Positions 52,168-62,220 of a stretch of DNA of 64,000 nucleotides are shown here, in pieces. The notes under the pieces are model-generated. The model was not told the DNA's origin. It ran no database searches and saw only the letters and a list, made by a program, of their open reading frames with translations. The DNA is from Nothopassalora personata (taxonomy: Eukaryota; Ascomycota; Dothideomycetes; Mycosphaerellales; Mycosphaerellaceae). How positions within the stretch are numbered: position 1 is the stretch's first letter; each line of letters starts with the position of its first letter. Location: contig CM066294.1 of NCBI GenBank assembly GCA_033816765.1, positions 496,001 through 560,000 on the forward strand. Direction: 5' to 3'. The position numbers were made by a program, and so were the translations under genes.

Positions 52168-53343
52168 CTACTCTCCAGCCATGGCTGCATACTCCACCTC
52201 ACCCTGACCAGGCGGTGGCGCAACAGCGGCAAGATTGTCCAGATCTTGCGTCTGCGCTGACCCGCCAGCAATAGCCTTCTGACTAGCTGCCCCATGTAGC
52301 GCCTTCTGCCGACTCTCAACAGCCCTGCCAGCTCTGGCATTTTCCATTCTCTGGTCTCGGTCCATATTATCAAGTGGCTTCGGCTTGCCCCATTGCACCC
52401 TCAACGGCACACCCTTGACCACTGCTCTGCCCTGACACGCTGCAGCTGCAGCCTCAGCACCTTCTCGATCAATGTAGTTCACGAATGCGCAATGCGATCT
52501 GTGACTGCACACCAGCGACCGGAGCGCACCGTACTGTTGGAAGTGGGTCCGAATCTCGTGCTCTGGCATATCATCCTCGATTCCTGTCACGAAGAGAGAT
52601 GTGATGTTCGTGTCCCTCGGCGGCGCAATGTCTTCTGGCTTGATCGGTAGTGATGCCCCACCAGGGAAACCTCGTCCACCGCGCGCACCTCCTCTACCAC
52701 CTCTGGCTGCTGCCCCGCCTCGGCCTGGAGGACCATATGCCGAGCCATATTGCGACTTGGGTCTCGAATCTGCTGTCCTGATCGGTCCTGGCTTGTGTCC
52801 ACCCTCTGCACTTGAACCACCTTCTAGCAGCTTCTGCCCGCCCTCAGACTCTGCTTCTGCTTCCAGCCGCCTCTGCTTCTTGTAGTATGGTTCTGAGCTG
52901 GCTAGTCTTCTCAGCAAATCTCGTGCCTTCTCATCTGTCTTCTCATATCCTTCCAGTCCTCGTCCCTCCTCAATCTCGCGCTCGTTGTTCTGCGCAAAGT
53001 ATTCTCGGTTCACCTCACTCTGCGGTCCCGGCGCGACCATTTTCAGCGCAGCATCTCTGATTGTGATAGGCAGACCAAAGGCTAGATCCAGCATGCAGCA
53101 TTGACAGCAGTTCTTGAGTCGCGCGCATGTGAGGCAAATTCCGGTTCGCTTTTGTCGGGATGTTCGGTCGGCTTTCCACTTGAAGACGGTGAAAGGTCGT
53201 GTGCAGAGCTTGCAGGCTTCACCATAGTCCTCCTTCAGCATCTGTGTGAAAGGATTGTCGCCGAGGCATCGTTCGCAGCAGGATGGCAAATCCGTCGTCT
53301 CCCAGCCTGATCTGTTCAGGTCCTGCTTGATTTGAGGTGGCAT
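52168..53343 (-). CDS. SLT11: pre-mRNA-splicing factor Slt11/Ecm2 (RBM22-like)
   Basis: A single exon of 391 residues. The N-terminus starts SGWETTDLPSCCERCLGDNP and has two Cys-rich zinc clusters (CKLCTRPF; CLTCARLKNCCQCC), the hallmark of the family. An RRM lies at about residues 245-320 with the RNP motifs SLFVTGIEDDM and HCAFVNYI. Between them is a Gly/Arg-rich (RGG) linker. In the family the protein contacts U2/U6 snRNA and stabilises the active spliceosome. The divergent neighbour is the MZM1 gene, 271 bases away. Confidence 0.93.
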   Translation of the reverse strand: MPPQIKQDLNRSGWETTDLPSCCERCLGDNPFTQMLKEDYGEACKLCTRPFTVFKWKADRTSRQKRTGICLTCARLKNCCQCCMLDLAFGLPITIRDAALKMVAPGPQSEVNREYFAQNNEREIEEGRGLEGYEKTDEKARDLLRRLASSEPYYKKQRRLEAEAESEGGQKLLEGGSSAEGGHKPGPIRTADSRPKSQYGSAYGPPGRGGAAARGGRGGARGGRGFPGGASLPIKPEDIAPPRDTNITSLFVTGIEDDMPEHEIRTHFQQYGALRSLVCSHRSHCAFVNYIDREGAEAAAAACQGRAVVKGVPLRVQWGKPKPLDNMDRDQRMENARAGRAVESRQKALHGAASQKAIAGGSAQTQDLDNLAAVAPPPGQGEVEYAAMAGE

Positions 53344-53614
53344 GTGGCCGAGTCGTGGTGGATAGTCGCCCTGCCGGTGGGAATCTTAAGACCGTGTCTT
53401 TCGTGTCGAGCAGAGAGTCGCGATCGTGACAGTTCTGTGAAGGCGCTCGCGCTGGTAGAAGGATATGTAAGGTGGGACTGGTAGTTGAGGGTCGCTGCTG
53501 AGAAATCTCAAAAGTGACCAAGTCGCCCGGCAAAACCGCGGCTCTCAACCCTCAAGATCTCGCACATGTGAACAGTCATGCTCCCACCAGACGACACAGT
53601 ACCACCACAACAAG
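53344..53614. promoter_or_regulatory. divergent intergenic region between SLT11 and MZM1
   Basis: 271 bases between divergent start codons; both promoters must be here. Short ORFs overlapping it are leader translations. Confidence 0.45.
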
Positions 53615-53998
53615 ATGTCCGCCCTGCTCCTAACCACCCTCGAAATCAAAGCCAACACCCTCGCCGTCCTACACACCTACCGCGCCCTCCTCCGCGCAAC
53701 GCGGATAGCCTTCGCCTCCGACACAACCACCCTGCGCGCCTCCCGCGACTTCGCCCGCCAACAATTCCGCGAGAACAAAAAGCTCCCTTCAGGCTCTCAA
53801 GAAGCGGCGCAAGGGATCGAGCACGCGCAGGGAGTCACTCAGATTTTGCGGGAGAATGTGGTACAAGGCAGGAATGTGGGAGGGGAAAAGTATAAGTTGA
53901 ATATCCATGAGCATACGCAAAGGTTGGACAACGATGTGGCGGGCACGTTGAAGGGGACGAAGAAGAGTTTCAAGGAGATTGAGGATTCGACTTTTTAG
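53615..53998 (+). CDS. MZM1: mitochondrial LYR protein Mzm1 (complex III assembly)
   Basis: A single exon of 127 residues. LYR-type motif in TYRALLRATRIAF at about residues 21-33, followed by ARQQFRENKKLPSGS, ILRENVVQGR and YKLNIHEHTQRLDND, which match the fungal Mzm1 pattern. Mzm1 (LYRM7 in man) is a matrix chaperone that holds the Rieske Fe/S protein before Bcs1 inserts it into complex III. Length agrees with the family (about 120 residues). Confidence 0.92.
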   Translation: MSALLLTTLEIKANTLAVLHTYRALLRATRIAFASDTTTLRASRDFARQQFRENKKLPSGSQEAAQGIEHAQGVTQILRENVVQGRNVGGEKYKLNIHEHTQRLDNDVAGTLKGTKKSFKEIEDSTF

Positions 53999-54515
53999 AT
54001 TGGAGGAAAGAAGGACGTGGACAGCCTTTTTTTCTATTGCGTGCTGAAAGCCTACAGCGCGCACAGCCCGGATCACGTCGAACGTTCTATGGAAGCAGAG
54101 CAGGCAGAGGGTTGGGTACGAGCATGGGGACGACAGGGCATATTGAAGCCGGACCAGCAGTAGCTACGAGAGAAGAGCCATCAAACGACGAAGCCAAGCC
54201 ACACGACCAGCACCGACTGCCTTAGATTAGGCCTGCGAAGAATACTTGCAATCGAAGCGCCAGCAATGTCGAGAAAGGCCAAGGGTGACAATTTGATCAA
54301 TCTGCAATGGCGACCACCACACGATTTGAGCAAAGCAAGCTGTCAGCGGCGTCTTGGATGGACAGCAGCCATCGGCAACACTTCTCCAAGGAAGTACTTG
54401 TACATTATGTAAAACAGCCATACTCTATACAAAGATTCAACCGCCATGCTGGTACCAAGTCTCACTCAGAGACAGCCTGTTCAATCCCACAAACGCCCAC
54501 TTGTTCTGTAGCTCT
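53999..54515. other. convergent intergenic region, no gene seen
   Basis: About 515 bases between the 3' ends of the MZM1 and ERG6 genes; only shadows of the latter. Confidence 0.4.
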
Positions 54516-55649
54516 CTATTTCGCTGGCTTCCTGCCAACCATGAGGTACATGGGCGTGAACAGCTTCTCCTTGCCACCGGCAACCAAGCAGTCAGCAGCC
54601 TTGGCCAGCGAGTCTGCCGTCTTCTGTGTACCCCGTGGTGCCAACCCAATCATCTCGAGTCCACCAACAAATCTGTGCACCAGTCCACGACCAATGTGGG
54701 TCATGCGAACCAGTGTTGGGAAGTCCCAGATGCTCTGCATATACTTCAGCTCACCAGACAATGGCCAGTACCATGGCAGCTCATCCGGTCGGTCTGCGAG
54801 GTCCTCGTGCTCTTCCAACTCGAATCCAGCAGCCTTCATAGCCTTGAGCGCCACATCAATCTTCTCCATGTTCGAGATTCCATCTCCTTCTTCAATCCCG
54901 AGTCTGATCTCCCGGTGGTGTAGATCGTCGTTGTTGTACTTGTCCGTCATGAGCCACTCATACACACCAAACACACCACCCGGCTTCAACACACGGAAGA
55001 TCTCGCTGTAGATACCTTCGAGGGAGGGTGCGTGAACAGTAGCCTCGATAGCGTAGACGGCATCGAAGCTGTTGTCGGGGAAGCTCATCTGCATGAAATC
55101 GCCCTTGACGTAGCTGAGCTGCTTGGAAAGACCCTCCTTCTCAGCATATCGTGTCGCGCGCTCAATCTGGTAGTCGTTGTTGTTCAATCCGACAATGTTC
55201 ACGCCAGAAAACTTGGCAATCTCTCTTGCTGGTCCACCAACACCGCACCCGACATCAAGAACTCGCTGTCCCTCTTGTAAGTTCATTTTCAATGCGAGGT
55301 AGTGCTCGTGTCGTGCCAATGCCTGTCGAAAGGGCTCGCCTTTGGAGAAGCGGCAGAAGTGGAAGGATTGCGCCCAGCCATACTCGTACAGATCGGTCGC
55401 GAGGTTGTAGTAGTGGCGGGTCAGAGTTGCATACTCGTCGCGGCGCTGCTTGCGGGTCTCTTCAGTCTCTTCGGCGTGGCCCTTGTTGTCCCAGTGCTTG
55501 AAGTACTCGTCCACTGCAGCCTTCTGGGCGTCCTTGTTCTTGCTGAGCATTGCGGTCCAGCTACCTTGCTGGGCGCCTTTGCCGTGGAGTGCCTCCTTGA
55601 AGGCAGCATCGCGCTCCTTGTCTTCCTTCTCAAGTTGGATGGAGCCCAT
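54516..55649 (-). CDS. ERG6: sterol 24-C-methyltransferase
   Basis: A single exon of 377 residues. RHYYNLATDLYEYGWAQSFH is the sterol-binding region I signature (region named by the YEYGWG-type motif), LDVGCGVGGPAREIA is SAM motif I, and EATVHAPSLEGIYSE and RVLKPGGVFGVYEW are the other conserved blocks. The enzyme methylates zymosterol at C24 with S-adenosylmethionine in ergosterol synthesis, at lipid droplets or the ER. The YEYGWA variant has Ala in place of the final Gly, which I note but do not consider harmful. A TATATAG motif at about 55724-55730 lies some 75 bases upstream on the coding strand and may be its TATA box. Confidence 0.96.
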   Translation of the reverse strand: MGSIQLEKEDKERDAAFKEALHGKGAQQGSWTAMLSKNKDAQKAAVDEYFKHWDNKGHAEETEETRKQRRDEYATLTRHYYNLATDLYEYGWAQSFHFCRFSKGEPFRQALARHEHYLALKMNLQEGQRVLDVGCGVGGPAREIAKFSGVNIVGLNNNDYQIERATRYAEKEGLSKQLSYVKGDFMQMSFPDNSFDAVYAIEATVHAPSLEGIYSEIFRVLKPGGVFGVYEWLMTDKYNNDDLHHREIRLGIEEGDGISNMEKIDVALKAMKAAGFELEEHEDLADRPDELPWYWPLSGELKYMQSIWDFPTLVRMTHIGRGLVHRFVGGLEMIGLAPRGTQKTADSLAKAADCLVAGGKEKLFTPMYLMVGRKPAK

Positions 55650-56707
55650 GGTGGATGTTGATTCGTCGGTCGTAAGGAGGTGATGTGTCCTGCGGCGCTC
55701 GTTTCCTCAAAAATCTGTGTCGTCTATATAGTCTTCGCCAACAATGCTCTCGTACGATGATGAAGAAGCGGAGATGGCGGACTGGACTCGGCGGTGGGAC
55801 GCGAGGGTGCGAGGAGGCAATGGCGGGTAATTACGTTGAAACCTGAGCGCAAGTGGTTCGATTTTTTTGGTTAGGGAAACGCAGAAGACCCTGGCGGCTC
55901 CACGTCAGGAACAGATCTAGCGTGGGAGGCGTTCTCGGTCAACACCCTCGTCGACAGCACAACTCGTCGAAGCCAGGCGGAAGCTAAGGGCTGTCATGAG
56001 AATCAATGCAGACAAGCGAGCGAGCTTCGGAGAGAGGTGTGGTCGCCGTCAACCAGGATCAAGGAAGAAACACTCCACCTGCCTCCCTCACTTCGAGAGC
56101 AACGATGGCAGGGTGGACTGACTTGTTGCAGCAGTGAGGAGACCCAGCAGATCACCAAACGCCAACGTCAACATGGCTGACGTGGTAGAGGCGATGCTCA
56201 TCTTCGTTATCCATCATGTAGCAATCTTTACTCGATAACACCGACTGCGCCAACGACTCTTGAGCTTCGCACCTCCCGCTAGATCCCTTTCACAATATCA
56301 TCCACAACCTCAACAAACTTCCCGGCTGGCTGATGAAAGGGTCATGACCAGCATCAATGCTTATGGTAGAGACTGCTCGAGGTGTGTATCAATGCTTTGT
56401 CGGTGCAGTATTGACAGAATTGTACACCAAGGGCCGTCGAGAAAAGAGGTGGCCGCTTGTACACGGACACGATTGCCTGATGAACGCCACGAAAGAATCA
56501 CTGCAGCGTAGATACTGCTTGTCAAAGGGAAGTGTTAATGCGCGCCTCGCTTCAACCACACTCGCTACGTCGCAGGTACTCGAAGTACTCTACGCAGCTT
56601 GATATCGCTGTCGCGTTCAGAACGGAGCGGTCACCTCTTTTGTCAGGAGCCCTCCCACATTACAGTTCCAGCGCTTACAGTGCTCTGTTGAGATCCTTCG
56701 ACACGTG
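55650..56707. other. intergenic, no gene seen
   Basis: About 1.06 kb upstream of ERG6. It contains the ERG6 promoter; ORFs from 56260 on are short and lack motifs. Confidence 0.4.
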
Positions 56708-57139
56708 CTATCTGTTGCGCCGCATGAGATCCTTGCGAACAGCATCAGCAGGGACCGGCGCAGAGTCTACATCCTTCCAAAGTGGGGCGACTTGATACCC
56801 AACATGAAGGGGCAAGCATTTGCATACAACACTATATCGTCTTACCAAGATACGTTTAATCTCTGTACCCGGCCTACGGGCTTTCAGCATTTGGATCTCG
56901 AACGCTGACTTAATTTCCTTGCCCAGGTAATGCATCGCTGCCTGACGACATGCCACACACAACTTGAGTAGCCCGGGCAGAACCAATTCACCGATCCTTA
57001 ACAAGACGGGCAGCACTTGCTCAGCATGGCGAGCTTCCGTGTCGAAGCAAGACCCCAACAGCTTGGTCACAAGTTCCTGCTCGTCAAGAGTACCTCCATC
57101 CTGGGAATTGGAGAGACGAGCAGCCGTTTCTCTTGACAC
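56708..57139 (-). CDS. hypothetical protein (143 aa), weak
   Basis: An ORF with a Leu-rich helical segment (LLGSCFDTEARHAEQVLPVL; LPGLLKLCVACRQAA) in its first half and a mixed second half. The first half has reasonable coding character. No family recognised, and chance or relic status cannot be excluded. Confidence 0.25.
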   Translation of the reverse strand: MSRETAARLSNSQDGGTLDEQELVTKLLGSCFDTEARHAEQVLPVLLRIGELVLPGLLKLCVACRQAAMHYLGKEIKSAFEIQMLKARRPGTEIKRILVRRYSVVCKCLPLHVGYQVAPLWKDVDSAPVPADAVRKDLMRRNR

Positions 57140-57892
57140 TTAAGGGCTCCATTGTGGCAGTCGACGGTCGCGATACTGATTTCCAGCGCGAAGTCATATC
57201 CAGCAAAACCCCGTCATCGGCGGACTGCGTTCGCAGACTGGTCGCCCATAAGCCGAAAATCCGGCCATGTTCAGTTTCATCGCAAACGCGACAGCTATTT
57301 CGACTATTCTGGTCTTCCTCGTAACTAGAACTGCAATGGTCTTCTCTCTGTTAGCGCTCCGACGCTGGCATTGTCACGAGAGCATCGACAGCCAGCAAGG
57401 GCAATCATTTCATCACTCGCCGCTGTGCACATGCACCTTTACGTCAGCTCCAGCAACTGATGGTCTTGGAGGTGCCGCTGCCTCGTATGGGTAACAGAAC
57501 AATAGGCGAAGTCCTTCTCAATCACGCACATCCTTTCTTGATTCCGTGTTGTGCGACGGTACTCTCAGTATGTAGATGTGACCAGCTGTCCTTGCGAGGT
57601 TCCCATTCAATTCTCTCATGATAGCCATTCCGTCTCGTCGAGTGCTCACTGCTGCCAAGCCGTACTGTGTACCAGAGATGCCTGTTCTTCCCCGTGCAGC
57701 TAAGGCGACACTGTGGATACCGTATTGTGGTATTCACATCAAGGCATCGCATGGTGCTTGCTCATCGGTCTTGCCTCCTTGCACCACGGAAGAAAGCAAG
57801 TGCAAGCTGCGAGTCTCCCATAAATAGCAGTGGACTTCCTTCCATCTTGCAGTGCACCAGTCACACACAGAACAAGCCTTGCCCTGCCATAA
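57140..57892. other. intergenic, no gene seen
   Basis: About 750 bases with short unsupported ORFs. Confidence 0.35.
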
Positions 57893-58210
57893 GTTTCGCA
57901 ACATGAGCCTCCACCGTGTCAGAGCCGCGGCTTCACGACTTCAATAGCATTCCTCACAGCAAAGACTGCGAAGAGTACACCAGACATTGCGAAGAACTCG
58001 CGTTGCATAGAAGCTCGCCATCCAGAAGTCAATCTCACCAAGGGCCCCGGGAGTCTAAGCACTCTCGCATACCTAGAACGCGTGAATAAGATCCAGAAGC
58101 GGCATCCGGAGGTCCGATTTGACAAGGCGATGGCTGATGCTGCCTTGGCGCGTAGTCTGGCCCTCAAAGTACCCACCTCAGTGATAAAAGCGATCAAGAA
58201 AAGCGACTGA
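57893..58210 (+). other. Met-less open frame, possible exon or gene relic
   Basis: One plus-strand frame is open from 57893 to TGA 58208-58210 without an early Met. It encodes a polar helical segment including NKIQKRHPEVRFDKAMADAA and SVIKAIKKSD, which reads like real protein. It may be a terminal exon or a relic. Upstream splice partners were not found. Confidence 0.25.
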
Positions 58211-59797
58211 TGCCGGCATCACGACCAGAGGCATTACGTCCAATCGCAGCGGCTGCACTGTGGTAGGAGAGAGCTTTTGAGCAACTGGAAGCGTCTGTTG
58301 GAGGAATCAGAAGAGTATTGGAATCAATGAGGATCCGGTAGCGAGAGAAGATAATCTCCGTCAGCCTGTGAAGAATTGTCATGCTGTGGTTTCGATACGT
58401 CCTCTTGGGGGGGGGGCATTAGTCAGACATCTTCAGATGCCAGAGAACAGCGCGCAAAAATCGGCGACGAAAGAGCATGTGTTTTGGTGGCCATGCTCGA
58501 CGTCAAGGTGTATCGCGTTCCTTATGCGATGCTCTGAATTGTCACGACTGGCTTACAGGAAAATATTATATCAAGGCATGTTGGACAAGCATTCTTTCCA
58601 GTATTGTTTCGTCCAGCCATGTTCTGCCTTTCGTGCTGTTCTTGACAGGAATGGCGACGGAGAGTCTTGAACGAGGCCAAATGCAGGGCCTAAAGTTGCA
58701 TGCACTACTGCACACGACACTGCAGGCGCCTTGGCCGGAGCCTCGACCTCAGCGTGCTCGGTCCCTTGAGTGGCAGAATTCCATTCGACAACCCTGTGGT
58801 CCACAACATGCTGTCCCGATGTCCGCGAGGGCTCCATCCTGGTCTTCACCACGGACAGACATACACGTGGCGTGTCGTCTCTGCGCTCGGCGATCGCTCC
58901 GCGATCCTGAATGGGCAAACAGAAGGATAGCGACGTGCAGGAGACGGTCCGAGGCAAGATCAGCCTTTCCCACGTAGCAGGTCAGCTGTATGCGCATATC
59001 CTTCCTGAACAGCTCTGTACCCTCATCCACTGTATCATCCACTCCTCACCGCTTGTTCACGCCACTGTGATTGAATCTCATTTCCTCGCTTTGCTTGCTT
59101 AAGTCGAGGGTCAGATAGTAAAGTGATGCATCGAAGGTACAGCAGGCTAAATCGACGATACGTACCGTCTGCACGGACAGCGCCCGACTACGCGTGTTCT
59201 TGCCGAGTCTTGGGGCCCATCGTACCAATTGGAACGTTATGGCGGCGTTAGCGTCATGCAGAAGCCAAGGATTGAACGACAGGCGAAAAGGCTAAGGAAG
59301 CCGCGAACAACGACACGATTTTGGGGAAAACAGATAAAAACGATTCAGTGACAACGGACGAAGATGTCAGAGGCGCGCAGAAAGCAGCGCGAAACAATCG
59401 AGATGACGTGCAGTCGTTGCGCAGAATCTGTCGGTAGCCGTTGCCGATCTCGTTTCTGCCGTGTCTCCAATCTTCTCCACATACGCTAAAGTATCTTCTA
59501 CAGTACTTGTCTTCTTTCTTCCGCCTGATCTCTTCATCTTCGCGCCTCTTCCTCTCACAAGCCTAATCAACACTTCCCTCTCCCCATTTCAGCTGCAAGT
59601 TCCACGCCTGCAGGTCTCCTTCTCATACTCTCAATCATACCTTCCTTCTGAAACGTGTCTCGCTTCACCACAACGTCAGCAGCGGCGCAACAAGACCGGG
59701 TCGTGGTGTGAAGCTTTTCTCATCCATCACTAAGGGCTCCTTCTGTTGTTGTGTTGGCGGTTCGGACTGGTGTAAGAACGGAGCTTTACCCTCGAGA
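58211..59797. other. intergenic, no gene seen; G10 run
   Basis: About 1.59 kb. A run of ten G lies at 58407-58416. The last 350 bases before the MFS start are CT-rich, as in a long fungal leader. Confidence 0.4.
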
Positions 59798-61680
59798 ATG
59801 GCATTAACATCCACAAGACACGAACCTCGGGATCCGAACAAGTTCCCGGCCACACAGTTGTTTCTTCTTGGTGGGTTGTGACGCAAACTTCAGGCGGCGG
59901 CATTCAATACTGATTGTTGATCCTAGCGCTTGTACGACTTGCGGAACCAATTGCTATTACATCCATTTTCCCGTATGCCTGGAAGTTCGTGCTGCATTTC
60001 CACGTTGGCGACAAGAGCAATGCCTCGTTCTATGCCGGGCTTCTTATCTCTGCCTTCTCTCTCACCGAGGTATGCCGACGACCTACTCAGGCATCGCTAA
60101 TCGCGAGTATAGCTGACGTCTTTTTGTCGGTAGTCGCTGACGGGTGTATTCTGGGGAGCACTGTCTGACAAGTTGGGCCGGAAGCCAGTCCTACTCTTAG
60201 GATGCATTGGTACTCTGAGCTCTCTCCTTGTAGTGGGCTTTTCAGTAAACATATGGATGGCACTCTTTGGCCGCTTCCTCGGTGGCGCGCTAAATGGAAA
60301 TATAGGTGTGATTCAGACGATGGTTGGAGAACTTGTCGTCAACCCCGATCACGAGCGTAAGTGTCTCGAATACAAGACTGGAGTTGGGCTAATAGACATC
60401 CAGCCAAAGCATATGCCATTATGCCATTCGTGTGGTCCGTGGGCACCATGATCGGTCCTTGCATAGGAGGGTTCTTCGCCGATCCTGTCGCAAACTTTCC
60501 AGACACTTTCTCGAAAGGCGGACTATTTGGTACTTTCCCATACCTCCTCCCGAACTTGATCTGTGCTGCCTTCATGGGCGCCTCAGTATTAACAGGCTAC
60601 CTCTTCCTCGATGAAACTCACCCAGACATGCAACCATGGAGCACCGCCCAGGACCTCGAAGAGACCAACGCAAAGACCCCGCTCATGCCAGCGCAAGCTT
60701 CGTCGAACACTCCGGCCGTCAACTTGGAAGACGCAAGCTACGGCACCTTCAATGCTGTGGACGAAGAGGCTATTGAGGAGGAGTGGGACGTCAAGCCAGA
60801 CGGCACCAGTAGACCAGCTAGCATCAGGAGCGCACCAACTCAAAAGGTCTTCAACAAGCGTATTATTATGCTTAATATCGCACTGGGCATCTTCACCTAC
60901 CACAGCATGACTTACGACTCGCTTCAGCCCATCTTCTTCCAAGACGATCGAGTCCCTTCATCGGCCAAAATTGAGAACGTGATAGCCGCTGCGACGGCCT
61001 CAGAATCAGGTTCGCTAGCAGGCGGCCTAGGACTGAGTATCCAGCAGGTCGGCGTCATCATGTTCTTCAATGGCCTTATCGCTTTGGTAGTGCAAGGCGT
61101 AATCTTTCCACCGATGGCGAACTGGCTGGGCATCTGGAAGCTGTTCATCGTCACGGCTATCGGACACCCACTCGCCTACTTCATAGTACCCTTCTTGGCT
61201 CTAGTCCCGGTGAACATGGTCTTCCCAGCCATCTACGCCTGCCTCACCGTCCGCAATTTCTTCTCGATCATGGCATATCCAGTGCTTCTGATCCTGATCA
61301 AAGAAGCTGCAGTACCAGGCAGTCTAGGCAAGATCAATGGCCTCGCAGCATCTGTTGGCGCTGCCAGCCGTATGCTTGCATCCCCAGTGGCTGGTTTCCT
61401 GTACGGCGTCGGCATGAAGATGGACTTTACTGCCATAGCTTGGTGGGCGTCTGCACTCATTGCTGTCATTGGCACGATCCAAGCTTTCTTTGTCAACCGA
61501 GTCAAGGATGGACCACAGCACCGCGTTCGTGGTGTGGCTCCCTGCCGCTTCATGCCAGATGAGGGCACACAGCACAGATCTTCTCACAGACCTTCTGTTG
61601 TGCATATCAAAGTGCATGACACGGACAGTGGATACTACAGCGCGGATGAGAGGACTCCGTTCGCGTCAAGGGTGGTCTGA
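59798..61680 (+). CDS. major facilitator superfamily transporter (DHA1-like)
   Basis: Four exons: 59798-59870, 59927-60069, 60134-60356 and 60404-61680 (introns 56, 64 and 47 nt), 571 residues. About 12 hydrophobic segments; the TM2-3 loop has GALSDKLGRKPVLL (the MFS GxxxDxxGRK signature), TM4 RFLGGALNGNIGV, and PFVWSVGTMIGPCIGGFFAD is the TM5 antiporter-like motif. A long acidic loop of about 100 residues separates the two halves. The pattern is that of the fungal DHA1 group near yeast YCR023C and plant ZIFL proteins; the substrate is unknown. The C-terminal cytosolic tail is His/Arg-rich and ends SGYYSADERTPFASRVV. Confidence 0.9.
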
Positions 61681-62220
61681 ATGTTTTGCTGGATCTGTTT
61701 TGGCGTTGGGGGCTTGTGGTTACAGGCTACGGATGGTAATCGATATGTGTTGCGCATGATACCATGGGTAAGGTCTGCTTTTCAGCGAGGTGTTCTCGGG
61801 ATGGATTCAATGAGGGCAAGGGATGATCCGGCAGCATACGGCGCGTGCTTTTGTAAAACGGGAGAACAGGCTATGATGATGAGGCGTTGGGAATGAGCAA
61901 TGAATGTGTATATGGGTACAAGCATATCGATAGAACGGAGCTGTAGCTTGAAATGGAACGTATGAATGCCGTGAATCTTCGTCACGTCTATATTGCAGGC
62001 TGCACTTGACTTGAGCCCGTGCATGTGTCAACGATATACCGATAGCAGATAGAGTTTCATGGCATGTGATACCGCGACATCCCTGTCCAACGGACAGCTT
62101 GCCCAGCTGCAGATCTCCAGCTTCGAACCTCGTTCAATACCTTCCACTTCACCACCTCATGCAACATTGCTCCATCACACATAACGACAATGCGATAAGA
62201 ACCTCGTATCAACCGCGAGG
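61681..62220. other. intergenic, promoter of the ARP5 gene
   Basis: 540 bases between two plus-strand genes; only short ORFs. Confidence 0.4.
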
